A program made the position numbers and the translations under genes. Below are positions 19,307-28,021 of a stretch of DNA of 45,990 nucleotides, piece after piece; within the stretch, counting starts at the first letter, position 1, and each line of letters begins with the position of its first letter. This stretch comes from Calothrix anomala FACHB-343 (GTDB lineage Bacteria > Cyanobacteriota > Cyanobacteriia > Cyanobacteriales > Nostocaceae). Under the pieces are notes generated by a model. The model saw nothing but the letters and a program-made list of their open reading frames with translations, was not told the origin of the DNA and did no database searches. The DNA lies in contig NZ_JACJQG010000078.1 in NCBI RefSeq assembly GCF_014696435.1, forward strand, positions 1 to 45,990, written 5' to 3'.

Positions 19307-19434
19307 GATAAAAAATCACCAATGCATAAAGATAAACCTGGATTGATAACAGCATTTTATCTACAAATGTAGCGGCACAACAATGTTTTTGCTTCTATCT
19401 ATATAGCAGATTTCATTTGAGTGAGGCATGTCTG

Positions 19435-19460
19435 TAGGGGCACGCACTGCCGTGCCCCTA
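19435..19460. repeat. Palindrome TAGGGGCACG...CGTGCCCCTA
   Basis: A perfect 10-base arm pair with a 6-base loop. It is probably part of a dispersed repeat family; a related hairpin is at 37005-37028. The gap 19307-19650 is otherwise AT-rich with no gene. Confidence 0.7.
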
Positions 19461-19650
19461 AGCATCGTGATATGATAATGTCACTAAAATGCTGATTCGC
19501 TTACTTAATCAAGATAGTTGACAGAATATTAAAACTTTATTAGTATACATTGGTATTTTAGCAAAAATAGTTTATTCATCTGTTTTTAAGTGGATAAATG
19601 CCAAATTTAAGGTATTACTTAGTAAACAAACAATTAATCAAGAGTCAATT

Positions 19651-20436
19651 ATGTCGGCAGCTTTAATTACAGGTGCATCTTCAGGAATAGGTGCTGTTTT
19701 TGCTCAAGAACTAGCTAAACAAAATAAAAATTTAGTTTTGGTGGCTCGTTCTGAAGAAAAACTACAGCAAATTGCTGCAACATTACAAGCACAATATCCC
19801 ATCTCAATTCAAATTATTAAACAAGATTTAACTGAAGCTGATGCAGTTAATCAAATATTTTCTAAATTAGAATCACAACAAATAAATATAGATTTTTTAG
19901 TTAACAATGCTGGGTTTGGGGAATATGGAGCATTCACTCAAACCCAATGGGAACGTAACCAAAAAATGATTCAATTAAATATCTTGGCTTTAGTAGAGTT
20001 GACTTACAAGTTTCTCCCAAGCATGATCCGTAATAATTATGGAAGAATAATTAATGTTGCTTCTATAGCTGCTTTTCAACCTATGCCCTATGTATCTGTG
20101 TATGGGGCGACAAAAGCATTTGTACTGAGTTTTACGGAAGCACTCTGGGCGGAAAATCAAAATACAGGCGTGAACATTCTCGCTTTATGCCCTGGTTCCA
20201 CAAAAACTGAATTTTTTCAGGAAGCTGGCTGGGGACAATACTCTACAAATAGTTCAGCATATCAAAATGCTGATGAACCATTGACTGTAGTAAAAATAGC
20301 CCTGAAAGCTATTGAACAAGGAAATTCGTATTCAGTACCTGGTAACTTTGTCAATCAGATTATCGTTAATATACCGAGATTGTTACCCAGAAAAATGACG
20401 GCTAAATTTGTAGAACAATCGTTTCGCCCTAACTAG
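19651..20436 (+). CDS. Short-chain dehydrogenase/reductase
   Basis: A 261-residue NAD(P)-dependent oxidoreductase of the classical DltE/SDR type. Motifs are TGASSGIG at residues 7-14, NNAG near 88, INVASIAAF with the catalytic Ser, and Tyr-xxx-Lys in YGATKAF. LCPGSTKTEFF follows, as usual. The substrate is unknown. It is richer in A/T than its neighbours and lies next to the DnaA-box cluster; it may be recently acquired, though composition alone is weak evidence. Confidence 0.93.
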   Translation: MSAALITGASSGIGAVFAQELAKQNKNLVLVARSEEKLQQIAATLQAQYPISIQIIKQDLTEADAVNQIFSKLESQQINIDFLVNNAGFGEYGAFTQTQWERNQKMIQLNILALVELTYKFLPSMIRNNYGRIINVASIAAFQPMPYVSVYGATKAFVLSFTEALWAENQNTGVNILALCPGSTKTEFFQEAGWGQYSTNSSAYQNADEPLTVVKIALKAIEQGNSYSVPGNFVNQIIVNIPRLLPRKMTAKFVEQSFRPN

Positions 20437-20602
20437 TAAGCTGTTAAGCATTTAATATGCACATTGAGGGCGCAAGGGAAAAGGTTTGCAGCTTTTCCCA
20501 GCATAAACAATGATGGAATTTAAATAACTATTAGCTTACCGCTACGCAGACTCACTTATCTGTGGCAATACCCTGGAGTTAAGGATACATTGCAGTTTGG
20601 GC

Positions 20603-20885
20603 TGTGGAAATTGTGGATAAATAATTGCTAATTGATTTTTTGGATAGTTTCATAATTTGCTTTCTGTGGAAAACTTGTGGAAAAACCCTATAAGTTTTCC
20701 ACAAGGTAAATATACTTATATGAATTTTTTACGAAAAACTATCAAGTTTTCCCCAAAATTTTCCCCAAATAATCATTTTTTTCCACAGGCGAATAAATTT
20801 TTAATATATTTTTATACTGGGCTTAATATTTTTCGCAAACTGATGGCTGATAAAGCTGATGATTCATAGTCAAGGCTGTGGAAAA
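20603..20885. other. Probable chromosomal replication origin (oriC)
   Basis: The dnaA 3' flank holds five perfect TTTTCCACA boxes: 20665, 20676 and 20877 on the minus strand, 20695 and 20779 on the plus strand. TTATCCACA lies at 20612 (minus), and one-mismatch boxes lie at 20603, 20747 and 20759. An AT-only-like stretch (20791-20830) next to the 20779 box is a good unwinding element. Nine boxes in under 300 bases beside dnaA is the layout of bacterial oriC. I reject the 70-codon frame inside it. Confidence 0.85.
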
Positions 20886-20898
20886 CTTTGAGTCACCA

Positions 20899-22281
20899 TC
20901 AAGTTGCTGGCGAGGATCGGCTATTCATATTGATACGATCGCTTAATTGACGCAGGGTATTTGCTAAAGTGCGATCGCTATCTCGCAATTGGGTAATCTT
21001 ATCACAGCTGTAAATCACCGTTGTATGGTCTTTCCCGCCGAACTCTTCACCAATTCTCGGTAAACTCAAATCGGTATGTTGACGCATCAGATACATCCCG
21101 ATTTGTCGCGCCCAGCTAATCTCTCGCCGGCGAGAATTACTTTTGAGGTCTTCAATGGAAACTTGATAAAAATCTGCGATCGCCTTTAAAATCAATTCTG
21201 GAGTCGCTGCTACATGCTGGTTGGGAGTTTCTAACAGTGGGGCGAGACTAGCAACAGACATCGGTAAACCACAATAAGAAATATAAGCGATCGCCTTCGT
21301 TAAGGCTCCTTCCAATTCGCGAATATTAGAAGTGTAGTTAGCAGCAATATATTCAATCACATCTAAAGACAGCTGAATTTTTTTATCCTCAGCTTTCTTT
21401 TGCAGAATCGCCATCCGCGTTTCTAAATCAGGCGGTTGAATATCAGCAATTAACCCCATCGAAAACCGCGAACATAATCTAGCTTGCAAACTAGGGATTT
21501 GGTTTGGCGGACGGTCGGAAGCAATTACCACTTGCTTACCAGCTTCATGTAAAGTATTAAAAGTATGAAAAAATTCTTCTTGAGTGTACTCTTTACCTTC
21601 CAAAAACTGAATATCATCAACTAACAACACATCAGCAGCTCGATAATGCTGGCGGAAACTTTGCATACTATCCTGGCGGATAGCTGTAATTAAATCATTA
21701 GTAAACTGCTCAGTAGAAACATAAAAGACTTTAGAATCTGGACAAATTTCTCGCCGATAATGTCCAATCGCCCGCATCAAGTGAGTTTTACCTAAACCGA
21801 CACCGCCACATAAAAATAATGGGTTAAACTCTCTTCCTGGCGATTCCGCTACAGCCAAAGACGCCGCATGAGCCATGCGATTGTTAGCACCAACAACAAA
21901 TTTAGAAAATACATAATCTAGATTTAATTCATTAGTGCTTTGTTGATTGGGTGCAATTGTCTGTTTGACATCACTTTGGGCTGGTAATTTCCCATTAACT
22001 TGTGACTCATGGAATTGTCCAACCTCATCACCTTTAGCCACTGTAATGTAAATTTCTACAGGATGACCTACAATATCATGCACAACATCAGCAATAGTAT
22101 TGATGTAATATTTCTGTAACCAATTGCGAGCTAAAGGATCGGGAGTGCATACCACCAAGCAATTATTCTCTAATCGTTCTGCAGTTGCAGTTTTAATCCA
22201 AGTTTCAAAGGTGGGACGGGATAATTCTTTTTGCAATCGCTCTAGTACCTGACTCCACAAATTTTCTAAGAGAATTTCCAT
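20899..22281 (-). CDS. dnaA: Chromosomal replication initiator protein DnaA
   Basis: Binds the adjacent DnaA boxes and opens the origin. The 460 residues include domain I (1-85), linker II with QSDVKQTIAPNQQSTNELNL, and AAA+ domain III with Walker A GGVGLGKT (159-166) and Walker B VLLVDDIQFL. Domain IV carries the helix-turn-helix, with the signature LPRIGEEFGGKDHTTVIYSC. The gene ends 14 bases beyond the last DnaA box, so origin and gene are directly joined. dnaN is not in the window. Confidence 0.98.
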   Translation of the reverse strand: MEILLENLWSQVLERLQKELSRPTFETWIKTATAERLENNCLVVCTPDPLARNWLQKYYINTIADVVHDIVGHPVEIYITVAKGDEVGQFHESQVNGKLPAQSDVKQTIAPNQQSTNELNLDYVFSKFVVGANNRMAHAASLAVAESPGREFNPLFLCGGVGLGKTHLMRAIGHYRREICPDSKVFYVSTEQFTNDLITAIRQDSMQSFRQHYRAADVLLVDDIQFLEGKEYTQEEFFHTFNTLHEAGKQVVIASDRPPNQIPSLQARLCSRFSMGLIADIQPPDLETRMAILQKKAEDKKIQLSLDVIEYIAANYTSNIRELEGALTKAIAYISYCGLPMSVASLAPLLETPNQHVAATPELILKAIADFYQVSIEDLKSNSRRREISWARQIGMYLMRQHTDLSLPRIGEEFGGKDHTTVIYSCDKITQLRDSDRTLANTLRQLSDRINMNSRSSPAT

Positions 22282-22400
22282 TTTTTACCACCTTTGCAGC
22301 TAATAGTCACAATAGAAGTTATAAGCCAGCACCAAGTTAGTATTCATAAACCCTAGCCCTGGAAGCAGCTTTTAAGTTGTAATCATTTTGGGACATACCC

Positions 22401-22418
22401 GGTAGGCAATATCCTACC
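22401..22418. promoter_or_regulatory. Small hairpin in the leader of the DegP gene
   Basis: GGTAGG and CCTACC form a 6-base stem, 33 bases before the ATG at 22451. It could be an operator or leader hairpin; the role is unproven. Confidence 0.35.
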
Positions 22419-22450
22419 ACCCACCGACTAACACGGAGACGCAACGACAC

Positions 22451-23710
22451 ATGAAGATAAACACCTGGATTTGTGCAGCCCAAAGTACTGTTACTCAAGG
22501 TTTACTCCAGCAACAGGGTAAAACCAATGTGATGTCGCTGCTATTGAAGATAAGTTTTTTAATATACCTTGGTGGCTGCTCTTTGCTACCGGGAAAAACT
22601 CTGGAAAGACAACAAAATAATTCAACTCAGTCTCCGGTAGTCTCCCAAAACCCCATTGTTCCCGCACCAATTTTTTCTTCCTCTAATGGCGATCCTAATT
22701 TTGTGGTGGGAGTGGTACAAAAGGTAGGTGGGGCTGTGGTGCGGATTGATTCTTCCAGAACCGTATCTTCCCAGTCAGAAGAATTTGAAGATCCATTTTT
22801 TCGGCGATTTTTTGGCGATACTGTACCATCACAGCCTAGACAACGGGTAGAACGGGGTAGCGGTTCTGGGTTTATTATTAACTCCACTGGGCAAATTTTG
22901 ACTAATTCCCACGTAGTAGACGGCGCTGATGATGTCACCGTCACCCTCAAAGATGGTCGCACTTTTAACGGTAAGGTGCTGGGTGAAGATCCAGTTACCG
23001 ATGTCGCCGTGATTAAAATAGATGCTAATAATTTACCAACGTTAGGAATCGGCAACTCCGATGCTTTGCAACCAGGAGAAGCTGTGATTGCTATTGGTAA
23101 TCCTTTAGGTTTAAACAATACTGTAACATCTGGCATTATTAGCGCCACAGGACGTTCTAGCAGCGATATTGGTGCTAGCGACAAGCGCGTAGATTATATT
23201 CAAACTGATGCAGCAATTAACCCCGGTAACTCTGGGGGGCCATTATTAAATGTGAGGGGTCAAGTAATTGGGATGAATACAGCGATTATTCGCGGTGCGC
23301 AAGGCTTGGGCTTTGCAATTCCCATCAACACCGCCCAAAGAATCGCCCAAGAATTAATTGCTAACGGTAAAGTCGATCATCCTTATTTAGGGGTGCAAAT
23401 GGTGACACTGACGCCAGAATTGAAAGAAAGAATTAACAATGAATTAGGCGATCGCATTACCTTAACAACCAACGACGGCGTATTATTAGTCAATATTGTA
23501 CCTCGTTCTCCCGCCGCCATTGCTGGTTTAAAAAGCGGCGATGTCATTCGCAGTATTAATAATCAACCTGTTACCAAAATCGAAGACGTACAAAAACTAG
23601 TAGAAAATAGCAAAATCGGCGAGCCTTTACAAATGCAGGTAGAACGCAATGGACAAACTACTCAAGTAGCCGTTAAACCTGCGCCTTTACCCGTGCGGCG
23701 TGAAAGTTAG
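22451..23710 (+). CDS. DegP/HtrA-family serine protease, predicted lipoprotein
   Basis: An envelope quality-control protease. The N-terminal hydrophobic stretch ends in YLGGC (lipobox, Cys43), predicting lipidation. The catalytic triad is visible: H154 (TNSHVVDGADD), D184 (PVTDVAVI) and S261 (NPGNSGGPL). One C-terminal PDZ domain spans about 310-400. It is a cyanobacterial HhoA/HhoB/HtrA-type protein; I cannot say which paralogue. ATG 22532 is an alternative start that would give a more typical short signal peptide, leaving the lipobox at residue 16. Confidence 0.94.
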   Translation: MKINTWICAAQSTVTQGLLQQQGKTNVMSLLLKISFLIYLGGCSLLPGKTLERQQNNSTQSPVVSQNPIVPAPIFSSSNGDPNFVVGVVQKVGGAVVRIDSSRTVSSQSEEFEDPFFRRFFGDTVPSQPRQRVERGSGSGFIINSTGQILTNSHVVDGADDVTVTLKDGRTFNGKVLGEDPVTDVAVIKIDANNLPTLGIGNSDALQPGEAVIAIGNPLGLNNTVTSGIISATGRSSSDIGASDKRVDYIQTDAAINPGNSGGPLLNVRGQVIGMNTAIIRGAQGLGFAIPINTAQRIAQELIANGKVDHPYLGVQMVTLTPELKERINNELGDRITLTTNDGVLLVNIVPRSPAAIAGLKSGDVIRSINNQPVTKIEDVQKLVENSKIGEPLQMQVERNGQTTQVAVKPAPLPVRRES

Positions 23711-23839
23711 GGGTTAGGGGAATACAAGAGAGAATAAGTATTAGCGCCTGGGCATAAGTCAGCAGGCGCATTAATTATATTTTTGCCAGTATTTAGCTTA
23801 ATTAGCAGGTTTATCAATCGTGGAGTTAATACAAGATTT

Positions 23840-24023
23840 GTATACTTGATTTACAACTTGTATACTTGATTCACGAATTAGAAAACTTGATTTACAACTT
23901 GTGTACTTGATTTACGAATTAGAAAACTTGATTTACAACTTGTATACTTGATTCACAAGTCGCAAAACTTGATTTACAACTTGTATACTTGATTCACAAG
24001 TCGCAAAACTTAATTTTGGCTTT
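23840..24023. repeat. Array B: nine degenerate 20-21 base tandem units
   Basis: Alternating units of GTATACTTGATTTACAACTT and GAAAACTTGATTTACAACTT type, with a strict 20-21 base period. There are no spacers and no open frame. The final units (GCAAAACTTAATTTTGGCTT) align with the array A unit at 12661-12845. Confidence 0.85.
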
Positions 24024-24044
24024 GCAACATAACCAAATCACATG

Positions 24045-24190
24045 ATTAGGACTTACGCAGTGTCAGATATTTTTCATGCTTTTTGTCAATGGTCAATAGT
24101 CCATAGTCCAAAAACCTAAATTTTGACCATTGACTTTTGACTTTTGACCACCCTTGTGAGGGTTTTTGTGTTCAGTGCGTAAGTCCTAAT
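24045..24190. mobile_element. MITE, about 146 bases, ends ATTAGGACTTACGCA
   Basis: Perfect 15-base inverted termini, ATTAGGACTTACGCA and TGCGTAAGTCCTAAT. The interior has TGACTTT/TGACCAT heptamer-like repeats and a CCCT...AGGG hairpin. It has no coding capacity. Confidence 0.85.
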
Positions 24191-24324
24191 GATGTTGGCG
24201 ACACATCAATATATTCTAGAGGGCACAGCAGTGCCGTTATCCCATTCTTTTTTTCAATTGGTATCAGATCAAATGTAGTGCGATCGCTATTTTATCTGCA
24301 AAACTGCATCCCCTAGTCTAACTA

Positions 24325-24418
24325 ATGACAGTTCATATCTGTCTGTAATATAATTGTAGTATTTCAGCTAATATCTAAATTTTGCTTGGTTTTGGGGTTT
24401 AACAAACTCCAGCCAAGC
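24325..24418 (+). promoter_or_regulatory. Promoter and leader hairpin of the MoxR-type ATPase gene
   Basis: ATGACA (24325-24330), an 18-base spacer and TATAAT (24349-24354) form a sigma-70-like promoter. The roughly 100-base leader contains the nested hairpin GCTTGG...CCAAGC (24384-24418) with an inner GGGGTTT/AAACTCC stem. Confidence 0.55.
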
Positions 24419-24459
24419 TATGGAATACTACATAAAAATACGGACATTTTCCCCGAACC

Positions 24460-25461
24460 ATGACACCAGCAGACCTCAAAGCCTACCTCGATAACCTGTT
24501 GAGTAAAAATATCTCTCTCAGTACGATGATTTGGGGCCCGCCGGGAATTGGTAAATCTAGCATCGTTGCCCAACTAGCGCGCAAACATCAAATTGATTTT
24601 GTCGATGTGCGCCTGTCTCAACTTGCGCCTACCGACTTACGCGGTTTACCTGTAGCTGAAGACGGTACTTCTAAATGGTATCCCCCAGAATTTTTACCCC
24701 GTGAAGGTAAGGGTATTCTCTTCCTCGATGAATTAAACATGGCTCCCCCAGCCATGCAAGGTGTAGCCCAGCAGTTAATTCTTGACCGTCGCGTCGGCTC
24801 ATACGTAGTACCCGAAGGTTGGTTTGTCTGGGCAGCTGGGAACCGTAAAGAAGACCGTGCAGCAGTCTTTGATATGCCTTCGCCCCTAGCCAACCGCTTT
24901 TTACACCTACAAGTAGAAACTGATTTTGATAGTTTTAAAGCATACGCTTTATCTACGGGAGTTCACGAGCAAATTATCGCCTTTCTCTCCTTCCGTCCCA
25001 GCTTATTACATAAACTCGACCCGCAACAGCCATCATGGCCTTCGCCCCGTTCTTGGGTGATGGCGAGTCAATTACACGCCACCGGATTAGATATTACCCC
25101 CGCCGTTGGAGTAGGAACCACCGCAGAATTCAATGCGTTTATTAAGCTGTATCAAAACTTACCAGATTTAACTGAGATTCTCTTGGGTAAAGGCGAGCGA
25201 ATTAAATTTCCCACAGAACCATCAGTTCGCTATGCAGTAACCATAGGTTTAGCCATTAACGCTCAATCTGCAAACCAAGCACATAACGCCTTCAATTGGA
25301 TATCCCAAACAGCCGCAATGGAATGGGTACAGTTATTTGCCACAGATTTATTTCGCAGTATGCGCAGTAAAAAGCAAATTGGCGCATTAGCCCAGCTAGT
25401 GCAAAAAGACCCAAAACTTCAGAAATTTATGCAGGAATTTCAGGAATTGATGGGAGTTTAA
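24460..25461 (+). CDS. MoxR-type AAA+ ATPase
   Basis: 333 residues of the AAA_5/MoxR class. Walker A GPPGIGKS is at residues 26-33, Walker B is ILFLDELNMA, and the sensor-1-like WAAGNRKEDRAAVFDMPSPLANRF contains the arginine-finger region. Such ATPases typically remodel a VWA-domain partner. The next gene encodes a metallopeptidase/VWA-like protein in the same direction, 123 bases away. The specific target is unknown. Confidence 0.92.
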   Translation: MTPADLKAYLDNLLSKNISLSTMIWGPPGIGKSSIVAQLARKHQIDFVDVRLSQLAPTDLRGLPVAEDGTSKWYPPEFLPREGKGILFLDELNMAPPAMQGVAQQLILDRRVGSYVVPEGWFVWAAGNRKEDRAAVFDMPSPLANRFLHLQVETDFDSFKAYALSTGVHEQIIAFLSFRPSLLHKLDPQQPSWPSPRSWVMASQLHATGLDITPAVGVGTTAEFNAFIKLYQNLPDLTEILLGKGERIKFPTEPSVRYAVTIGLAINAQSANQAHNAFNWISQTAAMEWVQLFATDLFRSMRSKKQIGALAQLVQKDPKLQKFMQEFQELMGV

Positions 25462-25476
25462 GAGGAAAAGGGGCAG

Positions 25477-25600
25477 GGAGCAGGGAGCAGGGGAGACAAG
25501 GAGGACAAGGGGGACAAGGAGGACAAGGAAGAAAAATTTCCCATGCCCAATGCCCAATGCCCAATGACAAATGACAAATGACAAATGACAAATGACCAAT
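25477..25600. repeat. GGAGCAGG, GGACAAGGA, TGCCCAA and AATGACA repeats
   Basis: A mosaic of four short tandem repeats fills the gap between the ATPase and its partner. The final AATGACA heptamers contain the start codon of the next gene. Confidence 0.9.
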
Positions 25601-26727
25601 TAAACAAACTTATCAGTGCTTCGATGTTGCGGTTGCGGATGAAATCGCCGTTTTTTGCAACTTTGGCTTTGTTTGCACGAGTGTTAATTACCGAAAGCGT
25701 TCCCACTGCAGCGACGGATGGAGAGGATATTTTTATTAATGCAGATTTTTTGCGATCGCTCTCTTCTTCCCAACTTGATGGCTTATTATTACACGAAGTC
25801 TTACACGCCGCACTTTTGCACGTTCCCCGCCGTGGTGCAAGAGAACGCAATCTTTGGAATGTAGCGGCTGATATTGTGGTTAATGGCATGATTGCCCAGC
25901 AACAAAGTTTTGAATTACCTGCTGGTGGCGTGCGCAACTTAGAGCTAGAGCATTTGAGTGTGGAAGAAATTTATGAAATATTGCTAAAAGATGCTAAAAA
26001 TTGTCCAAAATGCCAAGCTGATTTATTATACGAGCCAAAAGACGGGAAATCTGATGGTAGTTTAGATGCAGCACGCCAGAAAACTTTAGAAAATCATTGG
26101 CGCAATGCCATGCAACAGGCGATCGCAGTTGCTCACAGCTGCAATAATCAAGGTAGTATTCCCGCAGGAATTCAGCGAGAACTCACAGCCCTCACAGAAG
26201 GGCAATTAGATTGGCGTTCTTATCTCTGGCGCTACTTAGTGCGAACACCTACAGATTTTACAGGCTTTGACCGTCGCTTTATCAGCCAGCGACTTTACCT
26301 AGAAGCACTCGAAGGCGAAAGCGTCAAAGTATTTGTGGCAGTTGACACTAGTGGTTCTGTAGGCGAAGCTGAACTGCGGCTATTTTTCAGCGAAGTTATC
26401 GGAATTCTCAATTCTTACCCCCATATTAAATGTCAACTTTATTACGCCGATGCTGAAGCTTACGGCCCTTACGAACTCACCACAAATAGTCCCTTACCCA
26501 AACCAGTAGGCGGCGGTGGTACATCCTTCGTTCCTTTCTTTGATAAAGTTAACGAGCAAATTGACTGGTACAGTAATAGTGTTTGTGTATACCTCACAGA
26601 TGGCTATGGTACATTTCCTGAACAATTGCCAAATCTCCCCGTATTGTGGGTAGTTACTCCCGGTGGACTAAACTTAAATCAATTCCCCTTTGGTGAAGCT
26701 GTAAGGCTGTTGTCAAATGGTCAATAG
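25585..26727 (+). CDS. Putative metallopeptidase with VWA-like C-terminal domain (DUF2201 type)
   Basis: 380 residues in two parts. The N-terminal part has H70-EVLH-74 with a further His at 79 (HExxHxxxxH), a zinc-protease motif. After a CPKCQ-containing linker, the C-terminal VWA-like domain has a metal-site DTSGS, GGTSF and LTDGYG. The upstream MoxR ATPase is its likely partner. The ATG at 25585 lies inside an AATGACA repeat. The family-like LISASMLRLRMKSPFF is near the start, so the N-terminus is short; Met14 (25624) is the alternative. Confidence 0.9.
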   Translation: MTNDQLNKLISASMLRLRMKSPFFATLALFARVLITESVPTAATDGEDIFINADFLRSLSSSQLDGLLLHEVLHAALLHVPRRGARERNLWNVAADIVVNGMIAQQQSFELPAGGVRNLELEHLSVEEIYEILLKDAKNCPKCQADLLYEPKDGKSDGSLDAARQKTLENHWRNAMQQAIAVAHSCNNQGSIPAGIQRELTALTEGQLDWRSYLWRYLVRTPTDFTGFDRRFISQRLYLEALEGESVKVFVAVDTSGSVGEAELRLFFSEVIGILNSYPHIKCQLYYADAEAYGPYELTTNSPLPKPVGGGGTSFVPFFDKVNEQIDWYSNSVCVYLTDGYGTFPEQLPNLPVLWVVTPGGLNLNQFPFGEAVRLLSNGQ

Positions 26728-26729
26728 TC

Positions 26730-26753
26730 AGAGACGCGATGAATCGCGTCTCT
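26730..26753. terminator. Perfect hairpin after the metallopeptidase gene
   Basis: AGAGACGCGAT and ATCGCGTCTCT pair perfectly around a 2-base spacer. It belongs to the dispersed element family of 4633. It has no T-run, so it may block exonucleases rather than terminate transcription. Confidence 0.5.
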
Positions 26754-26790
26754 ACAATTGTCCCCCTTCCCCTACCCCCTGCCTTCTTAG

Positions 26791-27894
26791 ATGAATCTTG
26801 CTATGTCAGATATTTCTTATTCTTTAACTCAAACTGAAATGCTGTCCCTAATACAAAAAGGTGCAGGTTTTTGGAATGAATGGAGAGCAAAAAATTTAGA
26901 ACTATTAGAGTATATATCTGAAGCAGAATTCAGCGAATATTTGGTGTTGAATTTAAGTGAAGTTAACCTCAGTGGAGCTAACTTAAAAAAATTCAACTTT
27001 CGCCAAGTAGATTTAAGTTGGGCAGATTTAAGCGGAGCCGATTTGAGTGGAGCTAAACTTTATAAAGCTAATCTAAGCGGCGCAAATTTGAGTAATGCAA
27101 ATTTAAGTAATGCAAATCTCAATGGTGCTAACTTAACGGCAGCGATTTTACAAGGAGCAAATCTGAGCGGTGCAAACCTTAGCCGCACAGATTTAAGTGA
27201 ATTTGATTTTAGTCAAGCAACTTTAAATAAAGTAAATTTTTTCCGAGCCAATCTCAGCCAAGCTAACTTTAGAAAAGCTAATTTAAGTAAATGTAAATTT
27301 ACAGGTGCAAATTTAGAAGCAGCAGATTTCCGCGAAGCTGATATGACTGGCGTAAAACTGGGCGGAGCTAAATTAGTCAAAGCAGATTTGAGTGAATTAA
27401 ATTTGGCTGGATTAAACTTAATAAGAGCCGATTTAAAAGCAGCTAACCTTAGTAAAACAAATTTAACAGCAGCAAATTTGAGTGGCGCAAATTTGCATGA
27501 AGCAAAAATTAGTGGTGCAAAATTTCACAAAGCTAATTTATGTAATATTATTGTGCAAGCCGTTGACCTCAATGAAGCTGATTTAAGCGGAGCTAATTGG
27601 AAAAACTCTCATATTTGGGGATTTAATTTTAGTGGATTTAATCTTAGTGGTATTAACTTCAGTGGTACAAACTTAAGACAAGCAAACTTCCACAAAACAA
27701 ATCTCATTGGTGCTGATTTCAGCAACGCTAGCCTCCAAAGTGCAAATTTTCAAGAAGCAAACCTCTTAGGCGTAGACTTCAGCCAAGCCTATCTATATGG
27801 TGCTGATTTATCTGGTGCAAATATTTTAGGTGCTGACTTAAGTAGTGCTAAATTGTCAGGTGCAATTATGCCCAACGGGACAAAGTATAAATAA
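26791..27894 (+). CDS. Pentapeptide-repeat protein
   Basis: 367 residues. After an N-terminal segment with SLTQTEMLSLIQKGAGFWNE, about 60 tandem A(D/N)LSx pentapeptides run to the C-terminus, predicting a right-handed quadrilateral beta-helix rod. There is no signal peptide or membrane helix, so it is probably cytosolic. The function of most such cyanobacterial proteins is unknown. Met5 (26803) is an equally possible start. Confidence 0.93.
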   Translation: MNLAMSDISYSLTQTEMLSLIQKGAGFWNEWRAKNLELLEYISEAEFSEYLVLNLSEVNLSGANLKKFNFRQVDLSWADLSGADLSGAKLYKANLSGANLSNANLSNANLNGANLTAAILQGANLSGANLSRTDLSEFDFSQATLNKVNFFRANLSQANFRKANLSKCKFTGANLEAADFREADMTGVKLGGAKLVKADLSELNLAGLNLIRADLKAANLSKTNLTAANLSGANLHEAKISGAKFHKANLCNIIVQAVDLNEADLSGANWKNSHIWGFNFSGFNLSGINFSGTNLRQANFHKTNLIGADFSNASLQSANFQEANLLGVDFSQAYLYGADLSGANILGADLSSAKLSGAIMPNGTKYK

Positions 27895-27904
27895 ATTAGA
27901 ACAC

Positions 27905-28021
27905 AGTTGACTGTTGACTGTTGACTGTTGACTGTTGACTGTTGACTGTTGACTGTTGACTATTGCCCAATGCCCCATGCCCAATGCCCCATGCCCAATG
28001 CCCAATGCCCAATGCCCAATG
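27905..28021. repeat. TTGACTG x8 followed by TGCCCAA/TGCCCCA x9
   Basis: Two back-to-back heptamer arrays fill the gap. The last TGCCCAA unit supplies the start codon of the next gene. Confidence 0.9.

Noticed and set aside
20657-20869. 70-codon ORF between the dehydrogenase and dnaA
   Set aside because: It overlaps the DnaA boxes and AT-rich stretch; the composition is that of the origin.
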